Source: Paramarasmius palmivorus (Eukaryota > Basidiomycota > Agaricomycetes > Agaricales > Marasmiaceae). Taken from it: a stretch of 64,000 nucleotides of DNA. The stretch is from positions 248,001-312,000 of the forward strand of contig JAYKXP010000021.1 of the NCBI GenBank assembly GCA_037176845.1, read 5' to 3'. The position numbers were made by a program, and so were the translations under genes. Every line of letters begins with the position of its first letter. Position 1 is the first letter of the stretch. Below the pieces are notes generated by a model. The model was not told the DNA's origin and searched no databases. It was given only the letters and a program-made list of their open reading frames with translations. Below are positions 56,234 through 64,000 of the stretch, piece after piece.

Positions 56234-57103
56234 GATGGTGTGGAAGGTAGTCTTGTGGGCGTAAAAGAATTGATTATGAGTCTATGGTTCGTCCGACGCC
56301 CTTTTTAAACCCGTAATGTTTGCAGTAAAAGCCAAAGCGTACATTTGGAAGAATTGCAGTGAATACAGCATCGCTCCAGAGGCTGCATTGCTTGAGGATG
56401 TCTTTAATGGAAATTCAGATACCATTGGATCCTGACTGAGCATAGCCAGGCGCCGGAGAGAAAGTTGTAGATCTCATACAAAATGGATATGGGAGAGAGA
56501 GGCGAGACTGACGAGCCACCTGTGAGTCAATGTATAGCATCTTTGAAGTGGTAATAATGGTGTATCCTCGTATCTTCTCGCGATCTTGGGATAAATGCAC
56601 CGCGATAAACCTCGCCTTTCAGAGGTGCTAGCGCATTTTGAACTGGATGCAAGTGTTTGACGACGCAAGAGTCACAACCAAAACCAGTGAGGGGCACTCT
56701 AGCCAGGAAGGTGAGAAACTGTACACAAAGGGATTTTTATTAGAGTCTGAGAATGCCTGGAAACGCGCTATCGATGGTTTGCGTTGAAGAGCGATTCGAG
56801 GAACTACGGCGCTGCAAAACTTTATTGAAGGACATCGCATGGTTGTAGATTCGCCATCGAGATCATGGTTCGTATGGTTCGTCGTTAAGGTAGTAATAAT
56901 CTGAAAATTCCATTCCCGACGCCGGATAATCGGCATCCTCCGAAAATTATAACAAACATTAAGATGGGATACTATTGTATGGTAGATAAATAGTGACACA
57001 GACTCGGAGGCTAGGGTCGGGTCAATTACTATGTCTTTATTGTAGACCTTCGAGTCGGTGCCGCCACTTGTGCAATCGACTCGAGTGCACACCTAGAACG
57101 ACT
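56234..57103. other. Intergenic within the peptide array
   Basis: No further peptide gene recognised; longer minus-strand frames here lack a signal peptide followed by a cysteine tail. Confidence 0.4.
56304..56309 (-). promoter_or_regulatory. TTTAAA box upstream of peptide A2
   Basis: TTTAAA lies 71 nt before the A2 ATG. Comparable boxes precede the other peptide genes. Confidence 0.5.
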
Positions 57104-57391
57104 TCAACAAGGGAAACATTGTCCAGCAGGGTTGCAGCAGATCGCTCGCCCTTTAATTTGAACTCTCCGTGTCTGGAATTCGTCTCGAAACTGTGAATGA
57201 ACAACACCGGACTTGACAGTATCTGTCTCAACCAGATGACTGCTAGTACAATCTTCAGCGATGGAACAAGCGTGGTAGATTGACATAACTTGCCTGCTGT
57301 TCAAGTCTAACGCTTTCAAGCTTGGTGAACGGGTAGGACTACCGATTGTAGTAGCAACGAGAAGTAGTGCCAGGAATAGGGAACGGAACAT
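57104..57391 (-). CDS. Small secreted Cys-rich peptide B1
   Basis: Two exons (57294-57391, 57104-57239) give 77 aa. The signal peptide is MFRSLFLALLLVATTIGSPT. The tail ICCNPAGQCFPC ends the protein. The 54-nt intron starts with GC (AG then GCAAGT) at phase 2, exactly as in B2, B3 and B4, while a GT choice gives no family-consistent product. The linker SHLVETDTVKSGVVH matches B3 (SHLAGPDPVEAG). Predicted extracellular peptide; family unknown to me. Confidence 0.8.
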   Translation of the reverse strand: MFRSLFLALLLVATTIGSPTRSPSLKALDLNSRQVMSIYHACSIAEDCTSSHLVETDTVKSGVVHSQFRDEFQTRRVQIKGRAICCNPAGQCFPC

Positions 57392-57427
57392 TGTAATGAA
57401 ATGACCTTATCCATGTCGGGTCTGGGA

Positions 57428-57438
57428 TTTAAAGCCTC
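57428..57438 (-). promoter_or_regulatory. TTTAAA box upstream of peptide B1
   Basis: GAGGCTTTAAA on the coding strand, 37 nt before the ATG. B3 has the identical word. Confidence 0.6.
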
Positions 57439-57932
57439 GAAGGATGCGCTACAAACGCAGTTGAGCAGAAAGCTATCTCTTCCGAGTCATAGTTGTTTGC
57501 ATAGCCGATCGCAACGTAGATGCATAACATCCTGATCCCTTTGGTGCATAACAAAGCTCAGACTGAATATATATATTCACTTCAAAAGGAAGTCGAAATA
57601 TCAATATCCTATCCTATTTTACTTGCACGCAACCGCAAACATATAGGATTTACAGGTCCCGGATAAGACCGTACTGTTCGCAAAGAATCAGGGAAGAAAT
57701 TTCCCCTGCAGGATGCTAGTTTCGGCTCTAACAATGAAAGAAAGACGACAGGAATTCCAATGATTGAAACCACTAGGAAAGGACCATTACCACCGTCTCA
57801 TGTTGATTTGAAGCGATGTGAGAAATATAGGATAGCCACCCGAATATTATTCTTGATAAGAATCATTGAAAAGCATTGCGCCTCGATAGGACCGCCTCGA
57901 GGGTGTTGGTAGTCAAGTTCGGATGGTGGCCA

Positions 57933-58000
57933 TGGTGGTTCATCAACAAGGCCTAGATGTGGGAACGTTTTCCATAGCCTTCGGCTTTTTCCGAAATCGG
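57933..58000. repeat. Duplicated 3' block, copy 1
   Basis: A segment with GGTGGTTCATCAAC, GTGGGAACGTTTTCCATAG and TTCGGCTTTTTCCGAAAT lies about 200 nt downstream of B2. Related segments follow B3 and B4, marking a tandem unit. Confidence 0.7.
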
Positions 58001-58203
58001 GTGTGCCGAAAACGGCTTGGGGTGATAATCATATAGTTTTAGTTTTGGAAATTGGATGCACTCTTGTCCGGGTACAACCACCTCAACCACTATTTACGCT
58101 AAGCACAGCACAGACTCCTGGCCGCATATCTGTACTCCACAGAAGCAAGCATTTATTGCACCAAAATTACATCCGATCGGCCTCAAGCTTCCACATTTAT
58201 TCC

Positions 58204-58490
58204 TCACTCTCGGCAAGGTGAACAACGACCATCAGGGCTGCAGCAGAGTGCTGCCTCGCTTCGCCGCCCAATTCGTATTTTCCTTGCCCATGATTTGCCT
58301 TGAGACGCTGGAGGAGAAACACCAGCTTGAGCAAGTTCGGCCGTATCACTGTAAGTGCAAAGCTTAGCGTTGAGTCATTGTAGACAAGTTTTAACAGAAC
58401 TTGCCTACTGTTTGATGCTTTCGACGAACTTACAGGAATTCCAAACGCAGTAGCGACAAGAAGTAGCGTCGAGAGTATGGGTCGAAGCAT
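58204..58490 (-). CDS. Small secreted Cys-rich peptide B2
   Basis: Two exons (58405-58490, 58204-58348) give 76 aa. The signal peptide is MLRPILSTLLLVATAFGIP. The 56-nt intron uses a GCAAGT donor. The mature region AQAGVSPPASQGKSWARK is close to B4, and the tail is ALCCSPDGRCSPCRE. Two residues (R-E) follow the last cysteine, as R-K does in B4, whereas B1 and B3 end on the cysteine. Confidence 0.82.
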
Positions 58491-58529
58491 CGTACCGAAA
58501 TGAGTCGATTTATGGCAGCGAGATGCCGC

Positions 58530-58538
58530 TTAAAACCC
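58530..58538 (-). promoter_or_regulatory. TTTTAA box upstream of peptide B2
   Basis: GGGTTTTAA on the coding strand, 40 nt before the ATG. Confidence 0.5.
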
Positions 58539-59398
58539 TGGACAATGGGATACCAATTGACCGTGTGATTATTCTCACAGCCGAATAGAGTACGCGATAT
58601 ATTTGCGACGATCTTCTTATACAATAGCTCGCTCAGACTCCGAGTCGTCCTCGGAATAGGAAGCCAGTAACGCACAGTGTACCTTGTCGTCAGTAGCATA
58701 CGAGCATTATAATTTATTCTCAAGTTGAAAGTATGCAATGCGCATTGGCATAAGATCTATCTGCAAAGATAGGATAAGTGCAGATAAGTGCTTTTTATAA
58801 GTAGGCACAAACAGGGGAGAGCTCGAATTTACTCACAGTCAAGACTCGCTTATTGTAAGGCGCCCGACGCGCCGAGTCCAATACGAGCAGGGCTTGGTAC
58901 CCTTCCGAGGGTACCACTCCCTGAGTAGGTAGAAATAGAGGTGATAGACAAGGCCAACGGCCGAGTGAGCACGTCAAATACGTGGATTGTGGTGGTAAGA
59001 AAGACTCAAAGATATTCTACGTGGCATAATCGGCTACATGTAAGGAATGGCACCCCAGGTACCTAGGGCGCCTAATTAGACCCGTGACACTTATTGTCAC
59101 GGTTCTTGATTGATTTGGCAACCGGGTCATTGACCACATCTGAGATTCTGAACGCGATCCCGGCATTATAGGTGCATTGTGATGTGCAAAGCATTACTTT
59201 GCACAGACACCTCGAATCCATTGAAAGGTGTACTGAGATATCCTGTTGATAAACCATCTGAGGGTTATATCATTGTATGGTATGGCTGATATGGTGTATC
59301 CGTAGGATTTCAATACTTACATACATCGAGCGAATACTTTGGTACTTACCCTGTGAGAGACCAAAGGTAGAACTGCCGTATCAAAGGAAATGACCGTG

Positions 59399-59480
59399 GC
59401 GGTTCATTGTCAACAACCAGAGGTGGGAACACTTTTCCATAGGAATTCCCGTAGTGGCGCGTCGGCTTTTCCCGAAATTG
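59399..59480. repeat. Duplicated 3' block, copy 2
   Basis: Contains GGTTCATTGTCAACAACC, GTGGGAACACTTTTCCATAG and CGGCTTTTCCCGAAAT, about 240 nt downstream of B3 and similar to 57933-58000. Confidence 0.65.
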
Positions 59481-59717
59481 CTTGAAGGACATATACAGTA
59501 GCTGCAAAATTGGAATAGCAATACACTGGCTAGATTACAGATAACAATTAAAGTGGGATAGCATTATACTAGAATGAAATTAATGATAGTAGGGTGATAC
59601 TAGTAATATAAGGCGATAAACGTTCAATAAGGTAGTCCCAATTAGTTGGTCTTAGTGTAGAGACCTCGGTACTTTCACGTTTCCCATCTACACGAAAGTA
59701 TTGCACACAGACCGACT

Positions 59718-60002
59718 TCAACAACTAACGCAACCAGTTCCGTCAGGGTTGCAGCAGAGGGCTCGTCGCTCGGGTTGAACATTCCGTGTCCAAGATTTGT
59801 CTCGCGGCACAATCGGAAAAGTGCCGGCCTCGACAGGGTCAGGCCCAGCAAGGTGGCTGCTTGGAATGCAATCTTTAGCCAAGCATTAAACAAGGCAGAT
59901 AGATTATACTTGCCTGTTCAATTCTGATGTTTTCGTAGTGCGTATAGGTCCGCCGATAGCAGTAGCGACAAGAAGTAATGTCAAGAATAGGGAACGGAAC
60001 AT
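59718..60002 (-). CDS. Small secreted Cys-rich peptide B3
   Basis: Two exons (59914-60002, 59718-59856) give 75 aa. The signal peptide is MFRSLFLTLLLVATAIGGP, nearly that of B1. The 57-nt intron again has a GCAAGT donor. The tail RALCCNPDGTGCVSC ends the protein, with one extra residue between the third- and second-last cysteines compared with B1 and B2. Predicted extracellular. Confidence 0.82.
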
Positions 60003-60047
60003 GGTAGCTATGGGATGATGATTCTGTTCGAACTGAGTGCAGGGGAC

Positions 60048-60058
60048 TTTAAAGCCTC
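60048..60058 (-). promoter_or_regulatory. TTTAAA box upstream of peptide B3
   Basis: GAGGCTTTAAA on the coding strand, 46 nt before the ATG, identical to the B1 box. Confidence 0.6.
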
Positions 60059-60580
60059 AGATGAGTGAGATATAGCCGCCGTTGAGTAGAAGATAATCTC
60101 CTTCGAGTCAAGTGATCCCGTGTACAGCCCATCACTGCATACATGCATGGCATTCTGAATTTTGATCCTTTTGAGACGCGAACTTCAACGGAGATGTTTA
60201 CTCAGTGAAAGGAAGGCTGAATACATGTAACAATCAGTGTACTGGTTCAGTGCCTGGAAAGGACGACCGCTTGTAACCATTGGAAAATTCGCGACCGCGG
60301 TGATCTGCGGATTTCCCGATTTGCCAGACCCACTGTTGGTGAGTAGTCGGGTACTCATTCATTGCAGATAGCTGTTAATGATTTGTATCCAGGAATACTA
60401 CCAGTGCAAGATGCGACGAGAATTTCGAGTCATCGGAGTGCTTGGACCATTCATTCAATCTGACTTCGATGAGATTTTGCGTTGATTTGCATAAATGCGA
60501 GAAATCCAGGATATCCATTTGAATAAAGGCTTCAAGATGGCTCACATAGTGCATGTCAGTAGGGCCACGTCGAGGGTTCA

Positions 60581-60665
60581 TGGTGGTTCATCACGAAGCG
60601 CAAAATGTGGGAGCAGTTTTCCATCGTTGCCCGAGTCTTTAATTTCTTTCGGCTTTCTCCGAGAT
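60581..60665. repeat. Duplicated 3' block, copy 3
   Basis: GGTGGTTCATCACGAAGC, GTGGGAGCAGTTTTCCAT and TTTCGGCTTTCTCCGAGA, about 280 nt downstream of B4, resembles the blocks after B2 and B3. Confidence 0.65.
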
Positions 60666-60946
60666 GAGCTAGTTATCCCCGAACTTATCACTGTTGCTAT
60701 CTCCATGTAGAGTGAAGGCACGAGGCTTAGCAGGGCTTAGCGAGGCTCTGAGATACGAGGTCGTTTGTAGTCGTTTTCCATATTACACAACTTCGGATTT
60801 TTCGCCTTGATAAGATGTGCTCCCAATCACATATGTAGGTAATCTAGATAACAAGTATATCAATCCAGTCTAAAGTGAATATTCGGTTTCTTTCGTTGGC
60901 TTTAGCCGCAACGCTACACCCAATCGACCTCACTAGATCGTATGCT

Positions 60947-61245
60947 TCACTTTCGACATGGCGAACAGCCTGAACCGTCGGGGTTGCAGCAAACGGCTGC
61001 TTTACTTCGCTGCCTCAATCGACCTCTACGCTCCCAAGAGTTATCCTCGGACTCGGGAGGAGAAATACCAGCCGCGTTTTCGAGCTGAGTGAGACTCCCA
61101 TTGCTAGCAAGACGAATATGAGGAATTGTGGTCAAGATAAAGGAACAATGGGCACTTGCCTACTTGGCGCGTGCTGCAAGCGTGCCATTGTAATTCCGAA
61201 CGTAGTAGTCAATAGAAGGAGCATCGAAAGCAAGGAGCGAAGCAT
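60947..61245 (-). CDS. Small secreted Cys-rich peptide B4
   Basis: Two exons (61160-61245, 60947-61103) give 80 aa. The signal peptide is MLRSLLSMLLLLTTTFGI. The 56-nt intron has the family's GCAAGT donor. The mature peptide LTQLENAAGISPPESEDNSW then a basic stretch (ERRGRLRQRSK) leads to AVCCNPDGSGCSPCRK. It is closest to B2. The basic pair before the cysteine domain might be a protease site; that is a guess. Confidence 0.82.
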
Positions 61246-61767
61246 TGTAGTGGATTGGATACTTCCGCAGTAGGGACAGACTGGTTAAAACCTCAGCTAG
61301 TGAGATGTAAACGCACACGAGACTAGAAAGTGCAGCACAGAGCCGATAGTCATCGCACAGCCGAGTAAGACATCCGTGTACGACGTTCCTGTGTGAAATA
61401 GTATCGCTTTGGCTCTCGAAATAGAGCGTGAGAGACACAACATACAGTGACAGGATCCAGGTGAGCGGTGAAAGATGCTACAGTCATTCAATCGAGCTGG
61501 AATACTAGATTAGTGACTTCATGTATGGGACGCATAACACGGCACTCTGGACTCAACGAATTTACTCACGGTACGGTCTCAAGAGCGATATGGTATAAGA
61601 TCAACGTAGACACCTGTGCATTTGAAAGACAGGGACAAGCTTTGCACATGCCGTGACATGCGACGGTATACAGTGGTTTCTGGGGCGAGTAAAACCATAT
61701 CTTGATATTGCATCTGTCGAGTACACGATAACAACAAGAAACCGCTTAGCAGCATGTTTCATACTCG
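61246..61767. other. Intergenic within the peptide array
   Basis: No gene recognised between B4 and A4. Confidence 0.4.
61285..61294 (-). promoter_or_regulatory. TTTTAA box upstream of peptide B4
   Basis: GAGGTTTTAA on the coding strand, 40 nt before the ATG. Confidence 0.55.
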
Positions 61768-62115
61768 TCAACCCATAGAGATCGCATTTGTGGGAGAACA
61801 ATTCAGGCATCCCAGTTCTGGAAGGCAGATGACGCATGTTCCGCTCGGCGTGTGACTCTGTGCAAAATACATCACTCTCCCATCAGTTGAAAACGACGAG
61901 AGTCACTTACTTTGGCGGAGCTAGATTGCGTCGATGAAGTCGAAGATTCGATTTGAGTTGATGTGATAGCTACACTATGGGGCGGTACCTGAGTACGGAC
62001 ATAAGGCTCATTGTCCTATTAGGATTGCTCACCTGCTGAACATCTCCGTGGTCGGCACACCCAAAGCCAAAGGTGCGAGAAGAAAAGCAGACATTAGACT
62101 AAAGACAATGAGCAT
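61768..62115 (-). CDS. Small secreted Cys-rich peptide A4
   Basis: Three exons (62033-62115, 61911-61974, 61768-61857) give 78 aa. The signal peptide is MLIVFSLMSAFLLAPLALG. The serine/threonine-rich middle is TSTQIESSTSSTQSSSAK. The cysteine motif CVICLPELGCLNC (C-x2-C-x5-C-x2-C) is followed, unlike other type A members, by 11 extra residues (SPTNAISMG at the end). Introns are 58 and 53 nt. Exons 1 and 2 have the same lengths as in A1. Confidence 0.78.
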
Positions 62116-63475
62116 AGTGAAAGATAACATTGGGAATATTGAGACTCTGTTTAAAAGGCGTACGAGTGCTGTGTTACTGTGGCTTGAATTCCAAATTTGA
62201 ATATACGGCCGAACGTCAAAGACTACTAGGCTCCTATCTGACGAAAGTCAAGGTATATTCCCCGCATCTACTGGAATGAAGGTTGACAGCAAGCGGGGAG
62301 TATGAGGAGCTTGGCGACTTGATCGATCACGGAATCTATACAAGCCGTCAGTGAAGCGCGGGACCGATATGTTAACGATAGGCACCGCCATTTAGGTTCA
62401 GGCACAGTCTTGAAGTAGATATCGCACTATAAGCCCTGCGACAAGGTTCACGACACGGAAAGAATGCCCTACTGCCCTAAGATGAGAGCGCACATGGTAG
62501 TCGTGATCAAAAGAGAAGTGTGGGAAAATGTTGCCAGAAGGCCCGTCACGTTCAACGCGTCACTCGTGACATGTGACTTTTCAAGAGGTTTCTAACGCTG
62601 CGCTTCGTCTTCTGAGTCTTTACTCGATAGACTTCTGAAATTTGTGTTCTGGTCAATCTACGGAACCGAGTCAAAATGAATTTTCAGAGAAGGCCCATCG
62701 ACAGGTGATCAGGGGGAAGGACGATGCCAGGCATTAAGTACCAGCGATGTGACAATTTAAACAAAGGAACTTCTTAGGGACTACTGAAGAGATGGGATGG
62801 TTGAATTGTGCGTGTGCTCACCATTTTCTCCTCTCCTTCTCTGACACGGCTATTGTTTCAGCTCCAGTCTACTCCTGTTGTAATTCACGAACCACGAACT
62901 TTCTACGACCTTCATCACCGAGCCTCCGAGCCCAAAATCCGTCAGAACACGAACAAGATCATGAAGACTGATACGCTATACCTACTCAGCCATAAGAGGA
63001 ATACCACCGATTACTGGTACACCCCGCGGCTCTACAGGATACGACAATACAATCATGCCATGGGTCACTGTCTATTTGGTCACTGCCAACCCGCCATCAA
63101 TTTCGTGGTTCTTATCAGTCGACGTCTTGGAATGGTATACCGCTTCCACTGCCTTTGCAATATTCAATCCTCTTTGCGGGAACCTCAGGTGTTCCCGCCG
63201 ACCGGTCAAATCGCCAGGCACCAGCTGCGTTTTATCATCAAGGTACGATTCGCTCGCGGGAAATATATGCTACATCATCAAGATGAAAAGGCACAAAATG
63301 GGTATGCGATTAAACTGGTACTAACTACAGGTTGAGTACAAGTATGATGTATAATGTCAAATACGAGAGGTGTATGATAATAGAGGGCTATGGCTACATG
63401 GTCAAGGTCGATTAGATGGATATAAGATTCCGGTATTCCTGATAAATAGACGATAAATAAGACTGTGATCCATGC
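62116..63475. other. Intergenic, no firm gene
   Basis: About 1.36 kb. A 175-codon plus-strand frame at 62808-63335 overlaps another frame and shows no motif; I do not call it. Confidence 0.4.
62150..62155 (-). promoter_or_regulatory. TTTAAA box upstream of peptide A4
   Basis: CTTTTAAAC context, 35 nt before the A4 ATG. Confidence 0.5.
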
Positions 63476-63791
63476 TCAGCAAGACGAGCAGTTGCCGTTG
63501 GCATCGCATATGGTGCACTTTTCAACGAGTGTATGGTGAGTCTAGATGTAATCTCTGAGCGCCTTTCATCGTACAGGGCAAGAAAGGCGCCTTACCTCCG
63601 TGGTCTCTGAGGCGGTGTCGTTAATTGGTTGAATTTGCCGAACACGGGCAACATCACTGAGACGTAAGTGAGTACGTTTCTGAAAATGGGTTATTCGCAT
63701 CAACTTACCTATCTGACGTCGACTCTATGGGTAACGCCGCTGAAGCAGCAGTGAGAATGAACAAGGAAAGAACAACGGTGGCAAATTTCAT
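63476..63791 (-). CDS. Small secreted Cys-rich peptide A3
   Basis: Three exons (63709-63791, 63596-63656, 63476-63541) give 69 aa. The signal peptide is MKFATVVLSLFILTAASAA. The linker VARVRQIQPINDTASETTE precedes TLVEKCTICDANGNCSSC, which ends the protein; compare TLEPRCVICVGGRCLSC in A1. Introns are 52 and 54 nt with canonical ends. Exon lengths 83/61/66 match A1 (83/64/66). Predicted extracellular peptide of unknown role. Confidence 0.82.
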
Positions 63792-63870
63792 GACGGTAAT
63801 TGAGTGCTGGGGATGAGATAGTGGGTGCGAAGCGGATGATAATGTCTTCTCTAGGTTCTCGAGGAAGCCT

Positions 63871-63876
63871 TTATAG
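63871..63876 (-). promoter_or_regulatory. TATA-like box upstream of peptide A3
   Basis: GCTATAAAGG on the coding strand, 80 nt before the ATG. Confidence 0.5.
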
Positions 63877-64000
63877 CATGGCTACATCGTCGAAGTTTCA
63901 GCTCGAATTGTGTCCTTCGGGAGTTTGGCAATACAATAATGACTCTGTGCCAGCGTTTAGTCCAGTTGCTAGGATGAGGAGTTGCAGCCGTGTTCCCGCT

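Larger units (their letters stand above)
57392..58203. other. Intergenic within the peptide array
   Basis: Contains the B1 promoter box and a duplicated block at 57933-58000; no other gene seen. Confidence 0.4.
58491..59717. other. Intergenic within the peptide array
   Basis: About 1.2 kb. A GGTACCC-TTCCGA-GGGTACC hairpin-like inverted repeat lies near 58898-58915. No gene seen. Confidence 0.4.
60003..60946. other. Intergenic within the peptide array
   Basis: Holds the B3 promoter box and the third copy of the duplicated block; no other gene seen. Confidence 0.4.

Noticed and set aside
62808..63335. 175-codon plus-strand frame next to peptide A3
   Set aside because: Composition looks non-coding, a second frame overlaps most of it, and there is no recognisable motif. 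Kept as unassigned.
54667..63791. Peptides as mating pheromone precursors because several end in C-x-x-C like a CaaX box
   Set aside because: All have signal peptides, which pheromone precursors lack; the last residue is cysteine and two members have residues after it; spacing to the inner cysteines points to disulfides or metal binding.
1..64000. CRISPR arrays, rRNA, tRNA, bacterial operators
   Set aside because: No regular spacer-repeat pattern was seen and introns throughout show nuclear eukaryotic DNA. I could not run a tRNA search, so a short tRNA might still be missed.

Overview
The window reads as nuclear DNA of a mushroom-forming basidiomycete (Agaricomycetes). The evidence is dense genes broken by 48-65 nt GT-AG introns, a KDZ-type DNA transposon, an F-box-like gene expansion and several lineage-specific paralogue arrays. 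All gene models were spliced by eye, so exon edges are inferences unless a paralogue confirms them.

Layout. 0-13.8 kb: a coiled-coil gene cut by the window edge, a ten-exon O-methyltransferase, a tandem pair of seven-exon 2OG-Fe(II) oxygenases with identical exon lengths, a secreted hydrophobic protein that sits beside the second oxygenase and has a decayed copy beside the first, and a second coiled-coil gene. 14.1-26.7 kb: an apparently complete KDZ (Kyakuja-Dileera-Zisupton) transposon of about 12.6 kb with terminal inverted repeats, a perfect 8-bp target duplication, an 1149-aa transposase and three accessory genes; its left end carries a younger nested MITE-like element. 27-40 kb: five tandem minus-strand F-box-like genes, three of them frameshifted, mixed with remnants of one more F-box gene and of two NAD-dependent reductases. 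41.5-42.9 kb: a secreted galactose mutarotase. 43-53 kb: six coiled-coil genes (one with a nonsense codon) and an intact NAD-dependent reductase.

54.6-63.8 kb holds what I consider the most novel content: eight minus-strand genes for tiny secreted cysteine-rich peptides (69-80 aa). They form two subfamilies. Type A has three exons and a C-x2-C-x4/5-C-x2-C tail. Type B has two exons, a CC-x-P-x-G-x-C-x2-C tail, and in all four copies the same non-canonical GC donor. Most of the eight have a TTTAAA-like box 35-82 nt before the ATG, and three type B units share a downstream block, so they look like a recently amplified effector-like or signalling peptide family.

Pathway links are only suggestive. 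The methyltransferase, oxygenases and reductase are the kind of tailoring enzymes found in fungal secondary metabolism, but no backbone synthase is present. No tRNA, rRNA or CRISPR array was recognised.
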